From: Taklimakanibacter sp021828105
GTDB lineage: Bacteria > Pseudomonadota > Alphaproteobacteria > Rhizobiales > Aestuariivirgaceae
Length of the DNA: 64,000 nucleotides
Reading direction: 5' to 3'
Assembly (NCBI GenBank): GCA_021828105.1
Contig: JAKATG010000032.1
Coordinates: 1 to 64,000, forward strand
Part shown: piece by piece, positions 1-7,551 of the stretch
How the letters are laid out: each line of letters begins with the position of its first letter
Numbering within the stretch: the first letter of the stretch is position 1
Position numbers and translations under genes: made by a program
The notes under the pieces: generated by a model
Database searches by the model: none
Told to the model about the DNA's origin: nothing
Seen by the model: only the letters and a program-made list of their open reading frames with translations

Positions 1-94
1 CAGATCGCTCACCTCGATCCATCGCTCTGTGCACCTCCACCAAACAGAAGGAGTAAAATGTGGGAAAAAGTGACCTTGACAAAAAGCCCCATAC

Positions 95-231
95 AAGGTG
101 GCCGAAGGCCGGATGAGGGCTCTTTCGTAACAATGTGCTCAAATCTCGACGAGAATCCCTCGCTGAGACAAAGAGCCCTCACCCGCCCTTCGGGCACCCT
201 CTCCCATTGCTTCGCAACGGGAGAGGGGGAA
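95..231 (-). repeat. 137-bp palindromic mosaic repeat, copy 1
   Basis: Read on the minus strand this stretch matches 5244-5380 over the same 137 bp with only scattered differences. It is made of nested inverted segments: a CTCTCCC/GGGAGAG hairpin, a GCCCGAAGGGC hairpin, and the pair GAGGGCTCTTT / AAAGAGCCCTC. It resembles rhizobial intergenic mosaic (RIME-like) elements; that family name is from memory and not checked. It sits just after the stop codon of the sugar-binding-protein gene, so it may also act as a transcript end. Positions 1-94 show no gene. Confidence 0.75.
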
Positions 232-253
232 GGACTGGAGAGGGCTCGCCTAT

Positions 254-1360
254 TTAGAAATCGAATTGGCCGACATTCTCCTTGGTGAAGACGAAGGGCG
301 CGCCGAGCAGGATCTCCGAGCCGTTGATGACCTGGAGATCGCCAAGCTTGCCGGCCTTGACCGAGGTGGCGCCGGCCTTCAGATCGCCATCGGCGACGGC
401 GCGCAGCACATGCATCGCGGCGTAGCCTAGATCGACCGGGTTCCACAGCACCACCGACTTGACGCAGTCCTTCTCGACATAGGGCTTCATCGCATTGGGC
501 GTGGCGAGGCCGACCACCGCGATCGTGCCGCACTTGTTCGCCTGCGTGACCGCTTCGGCGGAAGCCGGTGTCGCGACGCTGGTCATGCCGAAGATGCCTT
601 TCAGCTCATCGCCATGCTTGTTGATCAGCGTCGTCGCCTGGTTGAAGGACAGCACATTGTCTTCCTGCGCCTCGACCGTCTCCAGCCATTTCATCTTGGG
701 ATGGCACTTCTCGGCATAGGCCCCCATCTCGGCGATCCAGCGCGCCTGGTTCGGCGTGGTGAAGGTCGAGGTGACGATGGCGAAAGCGCCCTCCTCGCCG
801 ATCTCCTTGGCCATGTTGTCGACCATCGCCTTGGCGATGCCGTTGAACTCGGCCTGGTTGACGAACCACTGGCGGGCCGAGGGCTCGGAATTCGCGTCAT
901 AGCCCACGACATTGATGCCCTTGCTCAGCGCCTTCTTCAACACCGGGGCGATCGCGACGGGATCGTTGGCGGCGAACAATATGCCGTCGACGCCGCTCGT
1001 TATGTAATTGTCGATGAAGGTGATCTGCTGGTCGATATTGGCCTGGGTCGGACCGTCGGTCTTGGCATCGACATTGCCGAGCTCCTTGGCCGCATCGGCG
1101 ATGCCCTTCGAGGTGGCGTTGAAATAGCCGATGCCGATGAGCTTCGGTATATCGACGACGGTGATCTTCTTGCCCTTGCGGTCGGGGGCGCCGGTCGGCT
1201 CGCCGCCGTCATAGGGCTTGGCCACGGCGGCACCGGGCGTGCCGTCGCAGGCCAAGGGATTGGTCGGCAAATCGTCGCCCCCGGTCCAGGCCGAGGCGGC
1301 AAATGCGCTCCCCGTCATGGCGGTCAAGGCGACAGCGGCAATCAATGTCTTGTGTATCAT
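254..1360 (-). CDS. Sugar ABC transporter substrate-binding protein (RhaS/LsrB type)
   Basis: A 368-residue periplasmic binding protein. The start at 1360 gives a Sec signal peptide (MIHKTLIAAVALTAMTGSAFA) and is preceded by AAGGAG at good spacing; a longer upstream reading frame has no such support. The mature part has the periplasmic-binding-protein type-1 pattern (DNYITSGVDGILFAANDP near residues 115-130) and the late WNPVDLGYAAMHVL segment typical of rhamnose and autoinducer-2 binding proteins. It is the last gene of the minus-strand operon ATPase-permease-permease-binding protein, 73 bp after the second permease. The substrate is probably a sugar such as rhamnose or a related pentose/AI-2-like ligand; sequence alone cannot decide. 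Confidence 0.85.
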   Translation of the reverse strand: MIHKTLIAAVALTAMTGSAFAASAWTGGDDLPTNPLACDGTPGAAVAKPYDGGEPTGAPDRKGKKITVVDIPKLIGIGYFNATSKGIADAAKELGNVDAKTDGPTQANIDQQITFIDNYITSGVDGILFAANDPVAIAPVLKKALSKGINVVGYDANSEPSARQWFVNQAEFNGIAKAMVDNMAKEIGEEGAFAIVTSTFTTPNQARWIAEMGAYAEKCHPKMKWLETVEAQEDNVLSFNQATTLINKHGDELKGIFGMTSVATPASAEAVTQANKCGTIAVVGLATPNAMKPYVEKDCVKSVVLWNPVDLGYAAMHVLRAVADGDLKAGATSVKAGKLGDLQVINGSEILLGAPFVFTKENVGQFDF

Positions 1361-1433
1361 GTCATGCTCCTTGCGCTTCACATCCGGACCTTGATTCTGC
1401 TGACGGCCCTGAGATCCGGACTCTCCCTTTTGG

Positions 1434-2387
1434 TCAACCGTCTGCATCCTTGCGAAACATATTGCTGATGAGGATCGTGCCGATGAGCACGGCGCCGATC
1501 ACCACGATGGTGCCGTCGCCCTTGACGCCGGCGAGGGCAAGCCCGTTCTTCAGCGCCTGCATCAGGACGAGGCCGAGCAGCGTGCCGATGATCGTGCCGC
1601 GCCCGCCGAAGATGCTGGTGCCGCCCAAGACCACGGCGGTGATGACGTCAAGCTCGAGCCCGGTGCCCATGTCGGAGCGCGTGGTCGAGACTCGCGACAC
1701 GAAGATCACCGCGGCGAGCCCGGCGATGAGGCCCGAGGCCGTATATATAAGAAGCAGCGTGCGATCGACGCTGAGGCCCGAAAAGCGCGAGGCGACGGCG
1801 TTGGAGCCGATCGCATAGGTGGCGCGCCCGAAGGTCGAGAGGCCGAGGATGATGGCGGCGATGAAAGCGAGGATGGCGAAGACCCACAATTGCGTGGGCA
1901 CGCCCAGGAACTCACCCTGGCCCAGCGCGAAGAACCAGTCGGGATAGCCTCGCACCGAGCGCGCCTGGCTGATGCCCTCGGCGAGGCCGCGATAAAGCGC
2001 GAGCGTCGCCAGCGTCGCGATGAGCGGCGGCACGCCGAAGCGGGTGATGATGAGGCCGTTGACGAGGCCCGCCACCCCGCCGACGACGATGCCGAGCACC
2101 ATGGCGAGCGGCAGCGGCAGGCCGAGCTTCTGCCAGAACACGCCGAGCAATATGGCGACGAGTCCCAGGATCGAGCCGACCGAGAGATCGATGCCGCCGG
2201 TGACGATGACGAAGGTCATGGCGAGCGCCACGAGGCCGACCTCGGCCATGAGCCGCCCCTGATTGAGCAGGTTGTCGGCGGTGAAGAAGCGGTCGGACTG
2301 GAAGGCGAGGATGACGAGCGCCGCGATGAGCAGGACGCCCAGGATCGCCTCGTGCCGCAGCAGCAATGATCGCAATGCGGCGGTCAT
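1434..2387 (-). CDS. Sugar ABC transporter permease 2
   Basis: A 317-residue inner-membrane permease of the ribose/rhamnose (RbsC-like) family with about eight to ten hydrophobic segments. The family signature region GGIDLSVGSILGLVAIL appears near residue 65, and the cytoplasmic coupling segment GSNAVASRFSGLSVDR near residue 210. The start at 2387 is chosen because its ATG overlaps the stop of the upstream permease by four bases (ATGA); the reading frame could extend further upstream but would then run antisense-like through the neighbour. It pairs with the permease at 2384-3367 to form the heterodimeric channel. Confidence 0.87.
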   Translation of the reverse strand: MTAALRSLLLRHEAILGVLLIAALVILAFQSDRFFTADNLLNQGRLMAEVGLVALAMTFVIVTGGIDLSVGSILGLVAILLGVFWQKLGLPLPLAMVLGIVVGGVAGLVNGLIITRFGVPPLIATLATLALYRGLAEGISQARSVRGYPDWFFALGQGEFLGVPTQLWVFAILAFIAAIILGLSTFGRATYAIGSNAVASRFSGLSVDRTLLLIYTASGLIAGLAAVIFVSRVSTTRSDMGTGLELDVITAVVLGGTSIFGGRGTIIGTLLGLVLMQALKNGLALAGVKGDGTIVVIGAVLIGTILISNMFRKDADG

Positions 2388-3367
2388 GGGACGAGGCTCC
2401 GGCGCCGCCGCGCCATGTCGGCGAGCACGGTGGCGAGGATCAGGAGGCCCAGCACCGCGCGCAGCCAATAGGCCGACACATTGAGGAAGATCAGCGCCGA
2501 GCCGATGCAGGCGAAGAGGATGGCGGCGAGCGTCGAGCCGATCACCGTGCCGGTGCCGCCGAGGATCGAGACGCCGCCGATCACCGCCGCGGTGATGACG
2601 GTGAGTTCGAGATTGGGCGGCACGGTCGACTGGATGACCTGCAATTGCGTGGCGAAGAGCAAGGCCGCGATGCCGGCGAACAACCCGTGCAGCGCGAAGA
2701 CGAGGACGCAGGTGCGCTCAGGGGAAAGCCCCGAGGCGCGCGCCGCTTCGGCATTGCCGCCGACCGCATAGATCGAGCGCCCCATCGCCGAATAGCGCAT
2801 CCACAGCGCCATGACGATGGTGAGGATCACCATGAAGTAGACCGGCGCCGGAATGCCGAAGAGCCGCGCCTGGGCGATGAAGAATCCGGGCGGCATGCCG
2901 GTGATCCAGGTGCCGCCGGTCAGGCTGATGAGCCCGCCTTTGAGGATCGACAGCATGCCGAGCGATGCGACGATCGAGGGCACGCGCATATAGGCGATGA
3001 GCGCGCCGAGGAAAGTGTTGATGACGATGCCGACCAGGATCGGGACGATCCACGCGACCCAGATCGGATAGCCCTGGACCGCGAGCGTCCCGGCGATGGT
3101 GGCGAGCACGCCGATAAGCGAGCCGACCGAGACGTCGATATGGCCGGAGATGATGACCATCGCCATGCCGATCGCCGCCACCGCGATATAGGCATTGCCG
3201 GAAAAGATGCTGGTGAGGTTGGTGTCGGAGAGGAAGCGCGGATTGTAGAGGCCGACGACGATGAACAGCACCACGATGGCGGCGAGGACGACGATCTCCT
3301 GGCCATAGGCTTCGAAGAGACGCGCGAAATAGGCGGGGCGGCGCCGCGGCAGGGCGATGTCGCTCAT
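2384..3367 (-). CDS. Sugar ABC transporter permease 1
   Basis: A 327-residue multi-pass permease of the same RbsC-like family as its downstream neighbour. It carries GHIDVSVGSLIGVLATIAG near residue 90 and the coupling segment GGNAEAARASGLSPERT near residue 215. The start at 3367 overlaps the stop of the ATPase gene by four bases (ATGA), which indicates translational coupling. The two permeases are clearly homologous but diverged, as in rhamnose (RhaP/RhaQ) and AI-2 (LsrC/LsrD) importers, whereas simple ribose systems use one permease. Confidence 0.87.
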   Translation of the reverse strand: MSDIALPRRRPAYFARLFEAYGQEIVVLAAIVVLFIVVGLYNPRFLSDTNLTSIFSGNAYIAVAAIGMAMVIISGHIDVSVGSLIGVLATIAGTLAVQGYPIWVAWIVPILVGIVINTFLGALIAYMRVPSIVASLGMLSILKGGLISLTGGTWITGMPPGFFIAQARLFGIPAPVYFMVILTIVMALWMRYSAMGRSIYAVGGNAEAARASGLSPERTCVLVFALHGLFAGIAALLFATQLQVIQSTVPPNLELTVITAAVIGGVSILGGTGTVIGSTLAAILFACIGSALIFLNVSAYWLRAVLGLLILATVLADMARRRRSLVP

Positions 3368-4869
3368 GCCGCCTCCTCCGCTTGCGCCAGCGTCATGGCG
3401 GCGCCGACCGTTTCGGCCGTGGCATCCTCGCGCGCGATCTCGGCGACGATGCGCCCGCCATTCATCACCAGCACCCGGTCGCTCATGCCGAGCACTTCCG
3501 GCAGTTCGCTCGAGATCATCAGGATGGCGAGGCCGCTTTGCGCCAGCTTCGACATGAGCGCATGGATCTCCGACTTGGCGCCGACATCGATGCCGCGCGT
3601 CGGCTCGTCCATGATGAGGATCCGGGGCTCGGCCGCGAGCCACTTGGCGAGGACGACCTTCTGCTGGTTGCCGCCCGAGAGCTGGCGCGCCGCTTGTCCA
3701 GGCCCCCGCGCCCTGATCCCCAGGCGCTTGATGAAATCGCGCGCCAGCCGGTCTTCCTTGCCGCGATCGACGATCAATGCGCGCGCCAGCTTCTTGAGCA
3801 CGGTGAGCGAGATGTTCTCGGCAATGGTCTGCGGCCTGACCAGGCCCTGCAGGCCGCGGTCCTCCGGCACATAGGCGATGCCGAGATCGCGCGCCTGGCT
3901 CGGCGACTTGATATGGACTGGCTTGCCGTCGATGAGGATCTCGCCCGACGTCTTGGGCGTGATGCCGAAGATGGTGAGCGCCGTCTCGGTGCGCCCCGAG
4001 CCGACGAGGCCGGCAATGCCGACGATCTCGCCGGCGCGCAAGGTGAAGGAGACATTGCGCACCCCCTTGCCATGCGACACGTCGCGAAGCTCGAGCCGCG
4101 GCGGCCCGATCTTCGCCTCTTCCTTGGGGAAGAGCTGGTCGATCGAGCGCCCGACCATCATCGCGACCAGCGAGCGCTCGCTGACGTCCTTGATATCCTT
4201 CGTGCCGACATGGTTGCCGTCGCGCAGGACCGTCACCCGGTCGGCGAGCGCGAAGATCTCCGGCAGCTTGTGGCTGACATAGACGATGCCGACACCCCTG
4301 TCGCGCAAGCGCCGGATGATGGTCATCAATTGCTGGACGTCGGCTTCGGCGAGCGACGCGGTGGGCTCGTCCATGATGACGACGCGGGCATTCTGCGACA
4401 GCGCCTTGGCGATCTCGATGCGCTGCCGGTTGGCGACCGACAGGGATCCGACCTTGGTATCGACATCGAGATGATGCGAATCGAGATCGTCCAGGAGTTG
4501 CCGCGAGCGCTCGCGCATCTGCGCCCAGTCGAGGCCGCCCCAGCGATTGCGCGGCGCGTGATTGAGGAAGATGTTCTCGGCGACCGAGAGCTCGGGGAAG
4601 AGAAGCAGTTCCTGATAGACGATGGCGATGCCGGCTTTCACCGCCTGGCCGGGATTGGCGAATTTCACCTGATCGCCGCCGATCCGGATCTCGCCTTCAT
4701 CGGGCGCATGCACCCCGGCGATGATCTTGATGAGGGTCGACTTGCCCGCACCATTCTCGCCCAAGAGCGCATGCACCTCGCCCGGCCTGACGTCGAAATC
4801 GACCGCATTGAGGACGCGCACGCCGACGAAGGATTTGGAGATGTTTTTGAGCTCGACCAGCGCGGTCAT
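3364..4869 (-). CDS. Sugar ABC transporter ATP-binding protein (two nucleotide-binding domains)
   Basis: A 501-residue duplicated ATPase of the RbsA/RhaT/LsrA family, first gene of the importer operon. Domain 1 has Walker A GENGAGKS near residues 38-45 and Walker B VVIMDEPTA near 165. Domain 2 has the degenerate P-loop GLVGSGRTE near 287, the signature LSGGNQQKV near 400 and Walker B ILIMDEPTRGIDVG near 423. The degenerate second P-loop is normal for this family. The start at 4869 has a GGAG-like site upstream. The 560-bp region between this gene and the divergent DeoR gene should hold both promoters. Confidence 0.9.
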   Translation of the reverse strand: MTALVELKNISKSFVGVRVLNAVDFDVRPGEVHALLGENGAGKSTLIKIIAGVHAPDEGEIRIGGDQVKFANPGQAVKAGIAIVYQELLLFPELSVAENIFLNHAPRNRWGGLDWAQMRERSRQLLDDLDSHHLDVDTKVGSLSVANRQRIEIAKALSQNARVVIMDEPTASLAEADVQQLMTIIRRLRDRGVGIVYVSHKLPEIFALADRVTVLRDGNHVGTKDIKDVSERSLVAMMVGRSIDQLFPKEEAKIGPPRLELRDVSHGKGVRNVSFTLRAGEIVGIAGLVGSGRTETALTIFGITPKTSGEILIDGKPVHIKSPSQARDLGIAYVPEDRGLQGLVRPQTIAENISLTVLKKLARALIVDRGKEDRLARDFIKRLGIRARGPGQAARQLSGGNQQKVVLAKWLAAEPRILIMDEPTRGIDVGAKSEIHALMSKLAQSGLAILMISSELPEVLGMSDRVLVMNGGRIVAEIAREDATAETVGAAMTLAQAEEAA

Positions 4870-5183
4870 GGCGGGTTTCTCCGCCCAGCGCAGCCATGAT
4901 CACAGTGAGCGAGATTAATCAACTCTCTCAGGTCGGGAGCCGGGAATGCGATCGGGGCGATCCCGCAGAATGCTTTCCGGGAAATACCGCCAATGCAGTC
5001 CATCCGCATCTTCCTCCCACCCGGATATGTCCGTTTTTATTGATTTCCCGCGGGGCTATCCGGCGCCGCCGCAGAGGGCTTCGAGACCAGGCTTGCCATT
5101 GCCTGAGGGCCTCATCATGATTAAGATTGAACAATGATGAGCAATTATGGTCAAGCCATGAATCGCAATCATCTGACAAATAA

Positions 5184-5222
5184 GCGTGAGTGCACGCTCA
5201 CGCCTGTGATCATCGCTGATCA
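5184..5222. promoter_or_regulatory. Candidate operator region between the sugar ABC operon and deoR-like gene
   Basis: GCGTGAG (5184-5190) and CTCACGC (5197-5203) form a 7-bp inverted repeat around TGCACG. Immediately beyond, the hexamer TGATCA occurs at 5207-5212 and again at 5217-5222, exactly 10 bp apart, that is on one face of the helix. The position, between divergent importer and DeoR-type regulator genes, suits autoregulation. The link to the regulator is inference. The rest of 4870-5183 shows no gene. Confidence 0.45.
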
Positions 5223-5243
5223 AACTTGCGGCCCTCCCCAGGT

Positions 5244-5407
5244 TTCCCCCTCTCCCGTTGCGCAGCAATGGGAGAGGGTGCCCGAAGGGCGGGTGAGGGC
5301 TCTTTGTCTCAGCAAGGAGTGCTCTCCGAGATCAGAGCACACTGCACGAAAGAGCCCTCATCCGGCCTGTCGGCCACCTTCTCCCACGCTGCGCGCGGGA
5401 GAAGGGG
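5244..5407 (+). repeat. 137-bp palindromic mosaic repeat, copy 2, plus an extra hairpin
   Basis: Positions 5244-5380 are the inverted partner of copy 1 (95-231). Copy 2 continues with one more hairpin, CTCCC...GGGAG, to about 5407, that copy 1 lacks. It lies just 22 bp ahead of the DeoR-type gene, so the element forms most of that gene's leader. The two copies face each other about 5 kb apart and enclose exactly the four-gene importer operon. Confidence 0.75.
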
Positions 5408-5428
5408 CAACTTTCCAGCAGCACCATC

Positions 5429-6253
5429 ATGGATGAGAGCGAACGTCACCGTCTCATCCTCGATGCGCTGAAGGAGCGGCCTTTCGCGACGGTGAAGGAC
5501 CTGCTCGACGTCCTGAGAGTGTCGCCCGCCACCATTCGCCGCGACATCGCCAAGCTGCATGCGGCGGGCAATGTGCGCAAGGTCTTCGGCGGCATTGCCT
5601 CAGGCCTGCATGATTCATCGCCCGAGCGTCTGGCCGCGCGCCCCTTCGAGGAGAACCGCATGCTGGCGGTCGATGCCAAGCGCGCCATTGCGCGCGAGGC
5701 CGAAGCCCTGGTGCGCGACGGCGACGCCCTCATCATCCATGGCGGCACCACCTGCTATCTCTTCGCGCTCAGGCTCGCGCGCCGCAATGTGAAGATCTAC
5801 ACCAACTCCATGCCGCTCGCGGCGCGCCTGTGGGAGGACGGCTCCTGTCATTTGACCCTTGCCGGCGGCGAGCTCTATCGCGAGCCCGGCATCATCTATG
5901 CGCAAGGCTCGGGCCCGCCCGATTTCTATGCCTCGAAATTGTTCCTCGGCGCGCAAGGCATCGGTCCCAACGGCATCATGGAATCGCATCCTTTGATCGC
6001 GCGCGAGTCGGAGCGACTGCTGTCCCGCGCCGATGAATTGGTGCTCCTCGCCGACAGCCGCAAATTCGCGATCCGCACCCGCTATAGCGTCCTGCCGCTG
6101 TCGCGCATCTCGACTCTCATCACCGATGACGGCCTGTCGGGCGAGCATGCCAGGATGCTGGAAGACGCCGGCATCCGCACCATCATCGCCAAGGTCGGCA
6201 AGGATGATACCCTCGCCCCGCGCAGCGGGGAGAGGGAGGGGCCCGGTGCGTAG
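5429..6253 (+). CDS. DeoR/GlpR family transcriptional regulator
   Basis: A 274-residue repressor-type protein. The N-terminal DeoR helix-turn-helix covers residues 1-57 (VKDLLDVLRVSPATIRRDIAKL), followed by the DeoRC sugar-phosphate sensor domain with its GDALIIHGGTT segment near residue 100. It is divergent from the sugar importer, so it most likely controls that operon in response to a phosphorylated sugar. Oddity: the last 14 or so codons (from about DTLAPRSGEREG) and the TAG stop lie inside an intergenic palindromic repeat, so the native C-terminus has probably been replaced by repeat-encoded residues. Confidence 0.88.
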   Translation: MDESERHRLILDALKERPFATVKDLLDVLRVSPATIRRDIAKLHAAGNVRKVFGGIASGLHDSSPERLAARPFEENRMLAVDAKRAIAREAEALVRDGDALIIHGGTTCYLFALRLARRNVKIYTNSMPLAARLWEDGSCHLTLAGGELYREPGIIYAQGSGPPDFYASKLFLGAQGIGPNGIMESHPLIARESERLLSRADELVLLADSRKFAIRTRYSVLPLSRISTLITDDGLSGEHARMLEDAGIRTIIAKVGKDDTLAPRSGEREGPGA

Positions 6254-6272
6254 CACCGGGAGGGTGAGGGGC
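6211..6272. repeat. Palindromic repeat overlapping the deoR-like 3' end
   Basis: Two tandem perfect hairpins: CCCCGC/GCGGGG with loop GCA (6216-6230) and CCCGGTGC/GCACCGGG with loop GTA (6242-6260). They are framed by CCTCGCCCC and GAGGGGC. The base pattern is related to the hairpins of the 137-bp repeats. The stop codon of the upstream gene is formed at the second loop. It also separates two convergent genes and could serve as a bidirectional terminator. Confidence 0.65.
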
Positions 6273-6276
6273 GCCT

Positions 6277-7110
6277 TTACTTCTTCACTGGGATCCAGAT
6301 CTCGAAGCCGCCGAGACCGGAATGGGGATCGAATTTCGCGTCATAGCGCTCGAAGCCCGGCGCGTCCGCGGCCTCGTATTCCGATTGCGGCAGCCAGCTG
6401 TTCCAGATGGCGTTCATCGTGCCGCGGATGGTCGAGATGTGCCCCTCATGGGCGAATACCGCATAGAGATGCTGCGGCACGCGCAATCGCGCGAAAGTCT
6501 TCGGCAGGTCGGAGAAATCGGCGACTTCGACGCCGGTCATGTAATCCATATTGCCGCTGTCGTCGGTATTGTAGAAGACGCCATAGGCGACATTGCCGAT
6601 CTGGCCGGGCACATGGCCGATATGCGGCTGGAACTGCTGCCATTGCGAGGGAATGGCGGCGCTCGACGCATGCGTATAGCGTTCGCTCAGTCCGGCGATG
6701 AGCAGGGTCTTGCCGGTTTCGATGCGCGGCGGCTTGAGGGCGTTGGGCGGTGTATCGTTCATGGCAATGGGCTCCACGAGTTGGACGATGTCGAGGATGC
6801 GCCCTCCCCGCAGCTGTTCCGGCGTCAGGCCGAACTGGTCGCGGAAGGCGCGGGTGAAGGCTTCGTGGGACCCATAGCCCGCCTCGAGAGCGACGGTGAG
6901 GATGTCGGGGGCACCGTGGCTGAGCTTCTTCGCCGCCTCGCTCAGGCGCCGCGCCTTGGCATAGGCAATGACCGACATGCCGGTCGCCGCCGCAAAAGCG
7001 CGCGTCATGTGATAGCGCGAGACGCCGCCGACCGCCGCTACCTCGTCGAGGGAAATGTCCTGGGCGAAGTGGCTTTCGACGAACCAGAGCGCTCTTTCCG
7101 CGGGATTCAT
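6277..7110 (-). CDS. AraC family regulator with GyrI-like effector-binding domain
   Basis: A 277-residue regulator. Two AraC helix-turn-helix units occupy residues 1-100 (ISLDEVAAVGGVSRYHMTRAFAAATG, then LEAGYGSHEAFTRAFRDQFGLTP). The C-terminal half, from about residue 125, matches the GyrI-like/Bacterial_TF-binding fold (GVEVADFSDLP, FEIWIPVKK at the end) that binds small hydrophobic or cationic ligands. The ATG at 7110 is preferred because GAGGA lies 5 bases upstream; the GTG at 7122 would overlap that site. It stands alone, convergent with the DeoR-type gene, so its target is unknown. Confidence 0.85.
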   Translation of the reverse strand: MNPAERALWFVESHFAQDISLDEVAAVGGVSRYHMTRAFAAATGMSVIAYAKARRLSEAAKKLSHGAPDILTVALEAGYGSHEAFTRAFRDQFGLTPEQLRGGRILDIVQLVEPIAMNDTPPNALKPPRIETGKTLLIAGLSERYTHASSAAIPSQWQQFQPHIGHVPGQIGNVAYGVFYNTDDSGNMDYMTGVEVADFSDLPKTFARLRVPQHLYAVFAHEGHISTIRGTMNAIWNSWLPQSEYEAADAPGFERYDAKFDPHSGLGGFEIWIPVKK

Positions 7111-7551
7111 GGCAATCCTCACAAAGCCTGGCCGGCATCATGCCCGCTGAGCCAAGCGCTTGTTTGACCGATATTGCGCTTTTCTTCCAATTCGACCCAC
7201 CGCTTGTGCATCGCGGTCGAGGGCGATGGACCTTGGTCCAACTATATAGAGGCGTTGGGCGAAGGTTTAATGCCGGGAGGGTCCGCCGACGGGCGGGCAG
7301 GCCGGCAAGGGTCTCGACGATCACCGAAAGAGAAGCTGACGACAATCCCCACTCGCATCGTCAGTGACGCATTGCTTCCGGGGCTGGGGGCAATGCCGGT
7401 CGCCGAGGCGCCTGCCGCGGAATCGGCGTTGGGCATGTATGGGCCCGGTTTCCGCCATGGCTTCGCCGGGCTCATGCCCGTGGCCCGGCGCCTTTTCGTG
7501 AGTTATCCTTGCGCCCGCTGTCGGGCATCCCGCCCTTGATGGACTTATCCG
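7111..7551. other. Long intergenic stretch without a supported gene
   Basis: About 440 bp between divergent genes. Several short open frames exist here on both strands, but they have no plausible start signal, are rich in Arg/Pro/Ser typical of shadow frames, and match no family I recognise. It presumably holds the promoters of the AraC-type gene and the DUF1254 gene. No clear dyad stood out. Confidence 0.5.

Noticed and set aside
2366..3874. 502-codon plus-strand open frame opposite the sugar permeases
   Set aside because: It is antisense to well-supported permease and ATPase genes, and its product is a run of Asp/Glu/Arg/Gly typical of GC-rich shadow frames.
95..5380. Composite transposon formed by the inverted 137-bp repeats
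   Set aside because: The repeats encode no transposase and no target-site duplication could be seen; they look like non-autonomous intergenic elements.
7174..7539. Possible 121-residue gene in the gap before the DUF1254 gene
   Set aside because: No ribosome site, atypical composition, and no recognisable fold; competing frames on the other strand are equally long.
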